Positions 58,901 through 63,940 of a stretch of DNA of 64,000 nucleotides are shown in pieces. The stretch is taken from contig NW_019091411.1 of the NCBI RefSeq assembly GCF_001949145.1, forward strand, positions 224,352 to 288,351, in the 5' to 3' direction. Position 1 is the first letter of the stretch. Each line of letters begins with the position of its first letter. A model generated the notes under the pieces. That model was not told the origin of the DNA. It did not search any database and saw only the letters and a list, made by a program, of their open reading frames with translations. Source of the stretch: Acanthaster planci (taxonomy: Eukaryota > Echinodermata > Asteroidea > Valvatida > Acanthasteridae). Position numbers and translations under genes: made by a program.

Positions 58901-60830
58901 AACTTGCATCAGTGAGGCTTTGGAATGGAGGGCATGCAATACCTGGAACATGTGACCAGTTAATGCAGCGTTGGGTTGAGAATGTTCCAGAAAATTCAAC
59001 CTTGTGGCTTGGAGCTGACTGTAAAAGTAATATTTGAGGGTCTCAGTCTGTCGATCACTCACTGCGTATGCTACGCAAGATAGGTTCCAGAAGCATACTT
59101 TTGGGGGGAAGGAAGAACTTGTTTTTTTAAGGGCCAACAATTTAGAAATCATTTCACACATTAACCTGACTTTCTCAGGGGCGAGGCTACATTTTGGGTC
59201 TTTTTACATGCCTTTGGAAGAGAGGTAAATGAAATCGGGAAAAAATGTTACCTTGCTGTCATTGTCGATAAATATTACGAGGATTCAAAAAAAATCATCT
59301 GTGGCTCATGTTTCGCCCTTAACTCTTTAAAATTATACCCTGAAAATGTGTTGTGATGGGGAAAGATTAGATGGGATTAAGCAATGCATGAAGGCATATG
59401 GTGGCCCCTGACGGGGCTTGGTGGCCCGATGAGTAGAGCACTGGTACAGTACTGTGGAGGTCGCATGTATGAACCCTGCTCCAGCCAGTTTCTCTGCTTA
59501 ATGCAGTGTTGTTTATTTTAGGGGGGGGGACTTTGGTTGGTGAAATTGTCCCTCTCTCGTAGCACGTCTTACAAAAAGTGACAATAATCTTAATGGGGGA
59601 GTGATATTCATAATTCGAATTATTCTGATCCCATCTGCAGTTACCACATTATGCTGGAGTGTTGGAACACGGAGGCCAAGGACAGGCCAGACTTCAGTGA
59701 TCTGGTGATCAAGCTGGGTGACCAACTGGAGGCTAACGTCGTTCAAGTAAGTAGGCCCAACTGCTGACGGGCTCCCGCGCCCGGAGAAATGAGGGTGCTG
59801 TGGATAAGAGAAGGGGGATGTCAGAGGATTGTATTCCCTCCGTCTTGGGTTCAGAGCTGTGTTCACCAGCTGAGAGCCTGTCATTGGGATTGGGAACTAT
59901 ATTTTGGGGGAGAATGCCTCAATCATGCTCTTCTGATTGGAAAGTTTAGGATCCTTACAGCAGCTTCTCTGAAATTTGCATTCATTTATAAAAATCCCTG
60001 GCCATACTTGGAAGGATTTGATCAGATAACAACATTTCACTTCATTACCTGGGATGTCTCTCTTGAATTCTTGTGCACTGCAGGAGTACTTGGACTTGAA
60101 CATTCCCTATGAAATTGAGAATGCCAGCCGTCCCTCCACCCAATACATTGAGAAAGGCCTGGAGCCAGTGGTTTTACTGCCTCCCGAGATGGCCTCGGAG
60201 AAAGCTGACAATGAGGCGGGGAGTCCACAGTCAGTGAGCAAGCAGGAGGATGATGTAGAGGAGGCGGGAAGAGCTGAAGGAGGAGATGGAGGAGAAGAGA
60301 TCCTGGAGGAAATTCAAGACCCGAGACCAGTATGCCCTAGCCTGGACGGGAGGAACAGACTTGTTGGACAGTCGCAGTGCATGCAGAAGGAGGACCAGTG
60401 TGTCGTGCCGATGGTGAATGGGGACGAAGACGAGCAGAGAGCGGGTGCGGGCAGTAAGGAGGTGGCTGTCAGGAGGGAACAGACTCAATGTGATGCCGCC
60501 GTGGGCGGCGACACCCCACTGAACGATAGCCGCGCCAGCGAGGAAACTCAGCTGACGGAGGAAGGCCGAGACTCACTCAGCTCGCTGGAGAAGGCGGAGC
60601 TGGAAGGGCTGGAGTCCGGCAGGGATGCCTCGTTTCATCACCATCACCCTCACCACCAACATCACCACCACCACCACGCCCGCAGCCGTGGCAACAGTAA
60701 AAGCGAGGAGTCGGTGTCCTCGGACTCGTCCAGCGGCTTCCGCTCCGGGGGTTACATCTCGGATGCCAACGAGGATGAGCCCCCGCCAGAGTACAACAAA
60801 GTGATGCAAGTGGTCACCGTGCACTTCTGA
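19868..60830 (+). CDS. VEGFR: VEGF-receptor-like tyrosine kinase with about 23 Ig domains (whole gene, 39 coding exons)
   Basis: Type I membrane receptor tyrosine kinase expected to bind VEGF/PDGF-family ligands outside the cell and signal by trans-autophosphorylation. The 39 exons listed below join with consistent phases to 3070 codons plus stop. Order: signal peptide (residues 1-33), eighteen D1/D2/D3-type Ig domains (34-1895), D4-D7 plus one extra Ig (1896-2409), transmembrane helix (about 2425-2448), juxtamembrane segment, split kinase (about 2499-2822) and tail (2823-3070). A standard VEGFR has seven Ig domains and about 1300 residues. VEGFR rather than PDGFR is favoured by the kinase wording ([28 protein letters not shown]), the seven-Ig C-terminal order and the extra cysteines in D1 and D5. 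The gene model is assembled by eye; exon skipping or further exons cannot be excluded. Confidence 0.9.
24693..24733. repeat. (ACATGT)n microsatellite
   Basis: About 40 bp of the self-complementary hexamer ACATGT with one interruption. It is the longest of the many TACATGTA-type patches in the window. Confidence 0.8.
25949..26039. repeat. 31-bp tandem repeat, three copies
   Basis: Units start at 25949, 25980 and 26011, each beginning AATTTCCACC and ending GTAGTCAGAC plus a few bases, differing at one or two positions. It is inside intron 1. Without spacers it is a minisatellite, not a CRISPR array. Confidence 0.8.
26560..26877 (+). CDS. VEGFR: exon 2: Ig 1, D1 type (b form)
   Basis: Phase 1 to 1, 318 nt, residues about 34-139. 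It shows the VEGFR D1 pattern: the linker VGPPSI, first Ig cysteine in [16 protein letters not shown], an added C-x2-C pair (CRSC), the strand TSVLRI and the second cysteine in [12 protein letters not shown], ending YVYV. The acceptor is CGGCCAG and the donor GTAAGT. D1 contributes little to ligand binding in vertebrate VEGFRs. It is the most divergent of the seven D1 domains here. Confidence 0.85.
27172..27453 (+). CDS. VEGFR: exon 3: Ig 2, D2 type (b form)
   Basis: Phase 1 to 1, 282 nt, residues about 140-233. D2 hallmarks are KLFLP at the start, [10 protein letters not shown] around the first cysteine, [15 protein letters not shown] and [10 protein letters not shown] with the second cysteine, ending in [12 protein letters not shown]. 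In vertebrate VEGFRs D2 is the main ligand-binding domain. The donor is GTATGT. It opens repeat unit 1. Confidence 0.88.
27936..28078 (+). CDS. VEGFR: exon 4: Ig 3 first half, D3 type (x form)
   Basis: Phase 1 to 0, 143 nt. It contains [16 protein letters not shown] with the first cysteine and LSWEYPGNR. The reading frame is cut by a phase-0 intron straight after the W-x-YP strand. All five D3 domains of the gene share this split. The donor is GTAAGA. Confidence 0.88.
29050..29225. promoter_or_regulatory. isolated CpG-rich patch inside intron 4
   Basis: Dense CpG sequence around 29085-29215 with AACATGGCG on the minus strand, a motif common around housekeeping starts (YY1-like). A minus-strand frame of about 100 codons covers it, without a recognisable domain. 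It could be an internal promoter or a young repeat. Confidence 0.25.
30417..30574. mobile_element. MITE-like foldback element
   Basis: About 158 bp with imperfect terminal inverted repeats of about 24 bp. The left end at 30417 reads ATTTAGCCCCTTTAGAAGC and the right end, ending at 30574, is its near reverse complement. Inside are two direct 22-bp units (30449-30470 and 30471-30492), and a third copy of the GGCGGACA motif on the opposite strand in the right arm. No clear target-site duplication is seen. Confidence 0.45.
32813..33002 (+). CDS. VEGFR: exon 5: Ig 3 second half, D3 type (x form)
   Basis: Phase 0 to 1, 190 nt; with exon 4 it makes residues about 234-344. It begins [12 protein letters not shown] and carries the second cysteine in [10 protein letters not shown]. 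The ESNYREE stretch recurs in exons 11 and 19 (QSNYKEE there), marking the x form of D3. The donor is GTAAGT. Confidence 0.87.
33503..33829 (+). CDS. VEGFR: exon 6: Ig 4, D1 type (a form)
   Basis: Phase 1 to 1, 327 nt, residues about 345-453. The a form of D1 is marked by LEWNYP, SIQS and SSRACPLCP, then ISVLRV and [11 protein letters not shown]. It carries the GPP linker (TNGPPHF). The donor is GTGAGG. Closest relatives are exons 12 and 20. Confidence 0.88.
34607..34930 (+). CDS. VEGFR: exon 7: Ig 5, D1 type (b form)
   Basis: Phase 1 to 1, 324 nt, residues about 454-561. It has [34 protein letters not shown] and [10 protein letters not shown], ending VYIYVRS. It resembles exons 13 and 21. 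Two D1 domains standing next to each other (exons 6-7) is not the VEGFR norm. Confidence 0.88.
35387..35653 (+). CDS. VEGFR: exon 8: Ig 6, D2 type (a form)
   Basis: Phase 1 to 1, 267 nt, residues about 562-650. It shows [30 protein letters not shown] and GVVACKG. The a form is shorter than the b form and lacks the NQE...QQQ segment. In this repeat unit it is not followed by a D3; the next exon is another D2 after only 346 bp. The donor is GTGGGC. Confidence 0.86.
36000..36278 (+). CDS. VEGFR: exon 9: Ig 7, D2 type (b form)
   Basis: Phase 1 to 1, 279 nt, residues about 651-743. It has [27 protein letters not shown] and [10 protein letters not shown], then [12 protein letters not shown]. It opens repeat unit 2. 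The donor is GTTTGT, less usual than the others but preceded by GAAG. Confidence 0.87.
36279..37362. other. intron 9 (1.1 kb)
   Basis: No further Ig signature was seen. It ends in a pyrimidine-rich tract before CACCAG. Confidence 0.6.
37363..37505 (+). CDS. VEGFR: exon 10: Ig 8 first half, D3 type (x form)
   Basis: Phase 1 to 0, 143 nt. It contains [19 protein letters not shown] and LTWDYPGKG. It is very close in nucleotide sequence to exon 18: 39 consecutive bases over [13 protein letters not shown] are identical. The donor is GTAAGG. Confidence 0.88.
37506..38651. other. intron 10 (1.1 kb)
   Basis: Non-coding, AT-rich, with no extra domain signature. It ends CGGATTCCAG. Confidence 0.6.
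38652..38844 (+). CDS. VEGFR: exon 11: Ig 8 second half, D3 type (x form)
   Basis: Phase 0 to 1, 193 nt; with exon 10 it makes residues about 744-855. It begins [14 protein letters not shown] and has [10 protein letters not shown] with the second cysteine. The donor is GTAAGT. Confidence 0.87.
39053..39379 (+). CDS. VEGFR: exon 12: Ig 9, D1 type (a form)
   Basis: Phase 1 to 1, 327 nt, residues about 856-964. It has [46 protein letters not shown] and KYQCVYSRY. It is near-identical in protein pattern to exon 20. The donor is GTGAGT. Confidence 0.88.
39511..39801 (+). pseudogene. probable decayed Ig exon within intron 12
   Basis: After a good acceptor (CTCTTCAG) a phase-1 frame is open from 39513 for 53 codons, with an Ig B-strand-like [12 protein letters not shown], and stops at 39672. 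A second frame, one base off, runs from about 39640 to 39801 with [17 protein letters not shown] and HIGLRLPRM. The shift falls at a T5 run (39635-39639). The C...C-then-LRL pattern is D1-like, but no DxGxYxC strand and no donor follow. It could be a broken domain copy, a sequencing error in a live exon, or chance. Confidence 0.35.
39802..40119 (+). CDS. VEGFR: exon 13: Ig 10, D1 type (b form)
   Basis: Phase 1 to 1, 318 nt, residues about 965-1070. It has [39 protein letters not shown] and [11 protein letters not shown], ending IYIYVKS. The acceptor follows T8CTCAG. The donor is GTAAGT. Confidence 0.88.
40221..40487 (+). CDS. VEGFR: exon 14: Ig 11, D2 type (a form)
   Basis: Phase 1 to 1, 267 nt, residues about 1071-1159. 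It has [32 protein letters not shown] and GRVVCYAQ. Intron 13 before it is only 101 bp. The donor is GTGTGG. Confidence 0.87.
40838..40980 (+). CDS. VEGFR: exon 15: Ig 12 first half, D3 type (y form)
   Basis: Phase 1 to 0, 143 nt. It has [19 protein letters not shown] and LTWDYPAKQ. The y form is marked by FNVTC and PA(K/Q) after WxYP, and is shared with exon 23. The donor is GTAACA. Confidence 0.86.
41425..41611 (+). CDS. VEGFR: exon 16: Ig 12 second half, D3 type (y form)
   Basis: Phase 0 to 1, 187 nt; with exon 15 it makes residues about 1160-1269. The acceptor is a tandem CAGCAG, so the exon may start at 41425 or 41428, with or without one glutamine. It contains [18 protein letters not shown] with the second cysteine. 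The donor is GTAAGC. Confidence 0.85.
41861..42139 (+). CDS. VEGFR: exon 17: Ig 13, D2 type (b form)
   Basis: Phase 1 to 1, 279 nt, residues about 1270-1362. It has [38 protein letters not shown] and [10 protein letters not shown], then [12 protein letters not shown]. It opens repeat unit 3. The donor is GTGCAC, a weak +3 to +6 match, but the phase and the parallel with exon 9 support it. Confidence 0.87.
42310..42855. repeat. degenerate CAATTGG repeat field
   Basis: About 550 bp in intron 17 are filled with CAATTGG, GAATTGG and AAATGG motifs at short intervals. Within about 42401-42610 there is a tandem of three units of about 65-71 bp, anchored by ATGGGACNCAATTGG at 42451, 42522 and 42587. 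Open frames here (for example 42307-42651) give repetitive NWFQLV-like peptides and are not genes. Confidence 0.75.
43088..43230 (+). CDS. VEGFR: exon 18: Ig 14 first half, D3 type (x form)
   Basis: Phase 1 to 0, 143 nt. It has [27 protein letters not shown] and LSWDYPGKG. It is the closest sister of exon 10. Its second half lies beyond the N gap, at exon 19. The donor is GTAAGC. Confidence 0.88.
43511..44388. other. assembly gap, 878 N
   Basis: A run of N inside intron 18, between the two halves of a D3 domain. Frames reported across it are meaningless. It sits in the duplicated array, where assembly collapse is likely, so its true length and content are unknown. Confidence 0.98.
44389..45593. 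other. rest of intron 18, no exon seen
   Basis: Non-coding sequence from the gap to the TTGGCAG acceptor of exon 19. No Ig signature was found on this side of the gap. Confidence 0.6.
45594..45786 (+). CDS. VEGFR: exon 19: Ig 14 second half, D3 type (x form)
   Basis: Phase 0 to 1, 193 nt; with exon 18 it makes residues about 1363-1474. It begins [14 protein letters not shown] and has [12 protein letters not shown] with the second cysteine. The same length as exon 11 supports a shared origin. The donor is GTAAGT. Confidence 0.86.
45942..46268 (+). CDS. VEGFR: exon 20: Ig 15, D1 type (a form)
   Basis: Phase 1 to 1, 327 nt, residues about 1475-1583. It has [46 protein letters not shown] and SYRCIYSRY. 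Intron 19 before it is 155 bp. The donor is GTGAGA. Confidence 0.88.
46483..46806 (+). CDS. VEGFR: exon 21: Ig 16, D1 type (b form)
   Basis: Phase 1 to 1, 324 nt, residues about 1584-1691. It has [40 protein letters not shown] and AYKCVYSRF, ending VYIFVRS. It is a pair with exon 20 across an intron of only 214 bp. The donor is GTAAGT. Confidence 0.88.
47315..47590 (+). CDS. VEGFR: exon 22: Ig 17, D2 type (a form)
   Basis: Phase 1 to 1, 276 nt, residues about 1692-1783. It has [33 protein letters not shown] and GMLACTAY, ending LTHFEG. The donor is GTGAGT. Confidence 0.87.
48022..48167 (+). CDS. VEGFR: exon 23: Ig 18 first half, D3 type (y form)
   Basis: Phase 1 to 0, 146 nt. It has [19 protein letters not shown] and TTWTYPAQE. 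It is the sister of exon 15. The donor is GTACCT after CAGGAG. Confidence 0.85.
48983..49172 (+). CDS. VEGFR: exon 24: Ig 18 second half, D3 type (y form)
   Basis: Phase 0 to 1, 190 nt; with exon 23 it makes residues about 1784-1895. It has [13 protein letters not shown] and [11 protein letters not shown] with the second cysteine. This is the D3 that sits directly before the single-copy D4. The donor is GTGCGA. Confidence 0.85.
49602..49916 (+). CDS. VEGFR: exon 25: Ig 19, VEGFR D4
   Basis: Phase 1 to 1, 315 nt, residues about 1896-2000. It matches VEGFR/PDGFR D4, an Ig domain without the canonical core cysteines: [19 protein letters not shown] where a cysteine would stand, and [11 protein letters not shown] instead of YxC. 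In the family D4 makes receptor-receptor contacts. Two cysteines ([11 protein letters not shown]) lie in the middle loop instead. The acceptor is ACAAAAG after a G run, weaker than its neighbours. Confidence 0.85.
50308..50652 (+). CDS. VEGFR: exon 26: Ig 20, VEGFR D5
   Basis: Phase 1 to 1, 345 nt, residues about 2001-2115. It has [17 protein letters not shown] and IYRCCAES, with further cysteines in [10 protein letters not shown] and DTC. Extra loop cysteines after the central tryptophan and a long middle loop are also features of VEGFR D5. It is strikingly GC-rich. The donor is GTAATA. Confidence 0.85.
51083..51400 (+). CDS. VEGFR: exon 27: Ig 21, VEGFR D6
   Basis: Phase 1 to 1, 318 nt, residues about 2116-2221. 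It has [22 protein letters not shown] and [18 protein letters not shown]. The W-Y-LGP wording matches vertebrate VEGFR D6 (WYKLGP). The donor is GTGAGA. Confidence 0.86.
52553..52840 (+). CDS. VEGFR: exon 28: Ig 22, I-set, VEGFR D7-like
   Basis: Phase 1 to 1, 288 nt, residues about 2222-2317. A classical I-set domain: [21 protein letters not shown] and [16 protein letters not shown]. In VEGFRs D7 makes homotypic membrane-proximal contacts in the active dimer. The donor is GTGAGT. Confidence 0.87.
53484..53759 (+). CDS. VEGFR: exon 29: Ig 23, extra membrane-proximal I-set domain
   Basis: Phase 1 to 1, 276 nt, residues about 2318-2409. It has [20 protein letters not shown] and [16 protein letters not shown]. 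Standard VEGFRs end at D7, so this is one more domain; it could itself be the D7 orthologue with exon 28 the addition. The donor is GTGAGG. Confidence 0.87.
54056..54189 (+). CDS. VEGFR: exon 30: transmembrane segment
   Basis: Phase 1 to 0, 134 nt, residues about 2410-2454. A short stalk ([14 protein letters not shown]) leads into one helix of about 24 hydrophobic residues including [15 protein letters not shown], followed by the stop-transfer basics RIRRKK. The donor is GTGAGG. Confidence 0.9.
54638..54770 (+). CDS. VEGFR: exon 31: juxtamembrane region
   Basis: Phase 0 to 1, 133 nt. The acceptor is a tandem CAGCAG, so the exon may begin at 54638 or 54641. It ends [16 protein letters not shown], the conserved class III/V/VEGFR entry to the kinase. 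Upstream, [17 protein letters not shown] is unlike vertebrate VEGFRs in wording. The donor is GTAAGT. Confidence 0.9.
55471..55575 (+). CDS. VEGFR: exon 32: kinase, glycine loop and VAVK
   Basis: Phase 1 to 1, 105 nt. It contains [19 protein letters not shown], the nucleotide-binding loop, and VAVKMLK with the ATP-orienting lysine at about residue 2530. The AFGIDKT stretch is a strong VEGFR match. Confidence 0.93.
55714..55824 (+). CDS. VEGFR: exon 33: kinase, alpha-C helix
   Basis: Phase 1 to 1, 111 nt. It has [19 protein letters not shown], with the alpha-C glutamate at about residue 2547, and NLMGACT, as in VEGFRs. The donor is GTAAGC. Confidence 0.92.
56044..56115 (-). mobile_element. 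tRNA-derived SINE head (candidate)
   Basis: On the minus strand in intron 33, an A-box-like TGGCACAGTGG (56098-56108) is followed about 40 nt later by a B-box-like GGTTTCAGTCC (56044-56054). The spacing and order are those of a tRNA gene, but no cloverleaf closes, which fits a decayed SINE. The tail is not delimited. Confidence 0.4.
56278..56591 (+). CDS. VEGFR: exon 34: kinase hinge and acidic kinase insert
   Basis: Phase 1 to 0, 314 nt, residues about 2571-2675. The hinge is [20 protein letters not shown]; the kinase insert follows, short (about 50 residues) and ending in a [10 protein letters not shown] run; then [24 protein letters not shown] re-enters the C-lobe. The donor GTCGGT is weak, but phase 0 joins exactly to CIHRD in exon 35. 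Confidence 0.9.
56600..56890. repeat. degenerate AAAACCTC-type repeat in intron 34
   Basis: About 290 bp directly after the weak donor of exon 34 repeat loose AAAACCTC, AAAGCTC and GCAGAG words roughly every 30-35 bases. They are too degenerate to define a unit. Confidence 0.45.
57141..57263 (+). CDS. VEGFR: exon 35: kinase catalytic and activation loops
   Basis: Phase 0 to 0, 123 nt, residues about 2676-2716. It has [13 protein letters not shown], with the catalytic aspartate at about 2680 and Met where HRDLAARN usually has Leu. DFGLSRDV has the metal-binding aspartate at about 2698. YHNPDY keeps both activation-loop tyrosines (about 2706 and 2711). All catalytic residues are present. The donor is GTGAGT. 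Confidence 0.93.
57396..57466 (+). CDS. VEGFR: exon 36: kinase P+1 loop and APE
   Basis: Phase 0 to 2, 71 nt. It has [22 protein letters not shown], the tyrosine-kinase P+1 loop and APE motif. Where VEGFRs have KGDARLPLKW, the joined exons read RGGGRLPIKW. The donor is GTAAGT. Confidence 0.92.
57981..58121 (+). CDS. VEGFR: exon 37: kinase C-lobe
   Basis: Phase 2 to 2, 141 nt. It has [20 protein letters not shown], completing the SDVW motif, and [20 protein letters not shown], as in other split-kinase receptors. The donor is GTAAGG. Confidence 0.92.
58122..59640. other. intron 37 (1.5 kb)
   Basis: Holds a candidate SINE (59422-59480) and otherwise nothing recognisable. Frames of 60-144 codons here lack domains. 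It ends CCATCTGCAG. Confidence 0.6.
59422..59480 (+). mobile_element. tRNA-derived SINE head (candidate)
   Basis: TGGCCCGATGAGTAGAGCA (A-box-like) is followed about 28 nt later by GTATGAACCCTGC (B-box-like, one arm degenerate). It resembles a tRNA D-arm to T-arm order without a complete cloverleaf. It is not clearly the same family as the one in intron 33. Confidence 0.35.
59641..59746 (+). CDS. VEGFR: exon 38: end of kinase domain
   Basis: Phase 2 to 0, 106 nt. It has [20 protein letters not shown], with the structural CW and the conserved RP arginine of the C-lobe, then [15 protein letters not shown]. The donor is GTAAGT. Confidence 0.91.
60084..60830 (+). CDS. VEGFR: exon 39: C-terminal tail and stop
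   Basis: Phase 0 to the TGA at 60828-60830; 248 residues (about 2823-3070). It opens [12 protein letters not shown], close to the kinase end of the family. The middle is acidic and low in complexity. A histidine run (60636-60677, 12 His of 14) is followed by [18 protein letters not shown], which recalls the Ser-rich SGYxSGY part of vertebrate VEGFR tails, and a PPEY motif (60783-60794), a WW-domain ligand. Tyrosines in YLDL, YEIE, YIEK, YISD and YNKV are possible phosphosites. Confidence 0.9.
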   Translation, partial: EYLDLNIPYEIENASRPSTQYIEKGLEPVVLLPPEMASEKADNEAGSPQSVSKQEDDVEEAGRAEGGDGGEEILEEIQDPRPVCPSLDGRNRLVGQSQCMQKEDQCVVPMVNGDEDEQRAGAGSKEVAVRREQTQCDAAVGGDTPLNDSRASEETQLTEEGRDSLSSLEKAELEGLESGRDASFHHHHPHHQHHHHHHARSRGNSKSEESVSSDSSSGFRSGGYISDANEDEPPPEYNKVMQVVTVHF

Positions 60831-63800
60831 GTATTCAGTGGAGAAAAAACACAAAAAGTCAATCGATATTCACTCTTGACTCAGCAAAGCTGTTTTCAGT
60901 GATGCACAGTGAGTGCGTCCATAACAGTATATGTATGTGGTTTGGGGCCTCAGGATTAATTCATTTGCTCTTGTGATGTATGCCTGAAGGAGACATCGAT
61001 GGGAGGATTTGTATGCCAGCATGCATTGTAACATTTTGGTTGGACATTTCCCCTACCCCATTTTGTGAGCATCTGGAAAGTCAAGGAGAATTGGAACCTG
61101 AACGCTTATAAATGTGGGACTTAAGTTATTGCTTTTTGGCTGAAGACATAGAAATTATGCAAGATGCCATTTTCCCCTCGCAGTTACCAGTATAGATACA
61201 AATGGTCATATCAAAGAATTATCATCGGATATATCTCAAGGCTTACCGCACTGGTGTAAGTCAGTGATTTCTAGCGATGAAAGTTCACATCAACAGTTCA
61301 AATATTTTGATTCAGATATTGTCTACTATTTTAGTCAAATTATGCTCACAAGAGCCAGAAGTATATTTTTGGAGAACAGGAATGCTACCTCAGTAATAGC
61401 CTGAACACTGCCATGTTGCAATTGCACCATTTTGATTGGAAAATTTTTACTGAGCTGTCATTTTTTGGTCATCTTTTTCTAAAAAATTTTTAGAAATAAT
61501 ACTTCTTTCCAATTTCCTTTTTGCCTGTTTCACCGATGCTATCTGAATCCGATCAACAAAGTAGTTTGCCCAAAATATTGCCATAGGAAGAAATTACATT
61601 TACTATTATACTTACACATATATCATACTCGGCAAACAAATATGACATTTGCTGTATTTTTGTGCAGATTTGCATTGAATGTCCTGGCTTAACTTCGCCC
61701 ATAAATTCCAGCTGCACGAACTGTTTTCAACTCTTTGCCATTAAGAAGAGTTGCATTTTTATGCTAGATGTAGCTAGATGTTATTCACAGCTAATCCAAG
61801 ATACCCACAGGATATACAAAACGTTTTCCAGTTGTCGTCAAATGATGCCAGGATATGCCCAAAACATGCAGAGTAAACAAATTGTGACTTGGTACATTTT
61901 GACCTTGTGTCTCCTCGGCCATTGTAATTTTCTACAGGTGACATTGATACAGTATCTGGCTAGAAAATGTCTGTATACTCTTTGCCATGAGAAGAGGGTT
62001 TTTGTGGACGAGTTTTGCCGATTTTGCCGATTTTGACTTCGGAGACAGGGTTCTGTTCACAAGTACCGCCTCATAACTGCAAGAGAGAGAGACGCCAAGC
62101 CAACCCTTGAATACGAATGCCAATGTAATGCTAGGCGCTCACAGCAGGAATCTACAGCTTAGCACAGATCCACATTGTGTGTTCTCCATGCTGTACTGGT
62201 GTTAACATGCACAAGAAGGCTTCGGCCCCACACGATGTAAACAAGTTTATCAAATTGCCTTGGCTCCTTCGCCTGTAAGCTCCATTATATCCTGTCCCAA
62301 TTTATTCAGTGCTGTCCTGATGTAACCCTCCTTAGTTATTTCTTTCCATTCCAAAAGAGTTTATGGGGAACGTGCAATCAAATCTGCTCTAAAGGCTGAT
62401 TTTTTTTCTTTCACAATCTTTAATCCATAAATTTTAGTCTTTTTAACCAATTTTTACAGCTTTTTAAAAGCTCAGCCAGCAACGTAAGCTGCCATAATTA
62501 CATTGTACCTTAGTTAAACACCTTCAGTGTTTGTATGTATGAGTTACCATGTACTTTAGAGTAACCATGTGGGACCATACATTAGACCGAAGTAATTGCA
62601 AAGTTGAGAGAGTGGATCACTCAAGAAACACAGATACTGTCATGTTATGAAAACCTCCAATTTTTAGCATTTAAATTTGAAAACAAAAATATATCATGGG
62701 CTGTATAAATTTGGCTTTTGCTTTGCACAAAGAGACAAAAAGTCCTTATTCAGTTGTTTATATGAGCAATAACTTCGACTTAATCCATATTTCAGCAATT
62801 CTTGCCAAACGTTCTGTGTAAGTTAATTGAGGATTGGCTATTTTTTTTTGTAATTTCATTATCTATGTGTTTATCGGTTAAATTTTTTCAAAGAGAGATG
62901 GGTATAGATGTACTTAGTTTTTGTATAAAAATCAGGCCGCAAAGAGATCCTTCTCCACATATCTGCAAATCCAGAGATAGAAATTGGTGGGAATTGTTTG
63001 CCGTTTCTGTCAAGGCATTCTGTCAGACACTTCATTTTGCTGCAAAATGTGTGGGTGTGTGTGTGGGGAGAGGTAGACAGTGTCGTTTAATGTAAATAGC
63101 AATGACAACGGGGAAGTAGATTAGAAACACATTCAACCACGGAGGGGATCCATTCCCGGAGCGATTCTTGATTTGTTTTCATATATTTCACCATTAACAT
63201 TTTTTCCTTTTCCTCTCCCTCCATACACGTGTGTGAACATTTTCAGCTGAGCCGCTATGGGGAGGCTAAACCGTTTATAATCGCTTCGACATGTGAGCAG
63301 CTTTCATTGTAAATAATTACGTTGAGTGCGAGGTAGATAACAAGTTCCTCGACCAATGTGCCTTCGAATTTCTTAGTAGTTTGACGTGCTTGTACAAAAT
63401 AGCAGTAGACGGATGGACACGCCTGTAAGTTTGCTTCTTACAAATTTACGCTTGCTTTAATTAATGTTGTAAATGTTCGTGTCACCACCGTAGTGGTTAA
63501 TATAGCCTGCATGCAGAAAGTAGCGTTGACAGCAAGAACTTAGCTTTTTTATCACAAGAAAAGAAGTCGTTTGATACCGTGCAAGGAAAGTCTACAGAGT
63601 TAGATTTAAGTTCGTTTTGTTTTCTGCGGGCGGTAAGGCAAAACTATGCATGTTCGCAAGTGTCTTTTATTTGTTTATTTGTTGATTAAGAGTACATTAA
63701 GCAGAAACATGCTGAACGTCTTCAGTATAGTTCCTTGCGATAGCTCTGCCGTTCGGATTTTATGTGTTATGTCAAGCATTTGCGTTGCAAATCTTGTCTT

Positions 63801-63840
63801 TCCGATATTTGCAAATCTCTCCGTTTTAAGACCGACTCGT
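60831..63840 (+). other. 3' untranslated region and downstream flank
   Basis: No coding region is supported. No canonical AATAAA was found; variants such as AGTAAA (about 61872) and TATAAA (about 62704 and 62924) could serve, so the transcript end is not fixed. The sequence is AT-rich with poly-T runs (62400-62408 and 62840-62850). Confidence 0.45.
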
Positions 63841-63844
63841 ACTT

Positions 63845-63940
63845 GGCGCGAAAGCGAAAAACAGCGCGAAATTGCGACATTTTTCCCAGCATAAACTTTG
63901 GAAAAACAAGATCGCAAAACGCTCCACTCTATTTCGCGAG
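63845..63940. promoter_or_regulatory. CpG-rich cluster of E2F-like sites
   Basis: GGCGCGAAA (63845-63853), GCGCGAAAT (63864-63872) and ATTTCGCGAG (63931-63940) match or nearly match the E2F core TTTSGCGC within 96 bp, in a CpG-rich patch. It could be the promoter of a gene that starts beyond the window. Confidence 0.3.

Noticed and set aside
19868-60830. PDGFR, KIT or FGFR identity for the receptor
   Set aside because: The kinase wording ([19 protein letters not shown]), the D4-D7 stem with a cysteine-rich D5 and extra cysteines in D1 favour VEGFR. A basal VEGFR/PDGFR ancestor type remains a smaller possibility.
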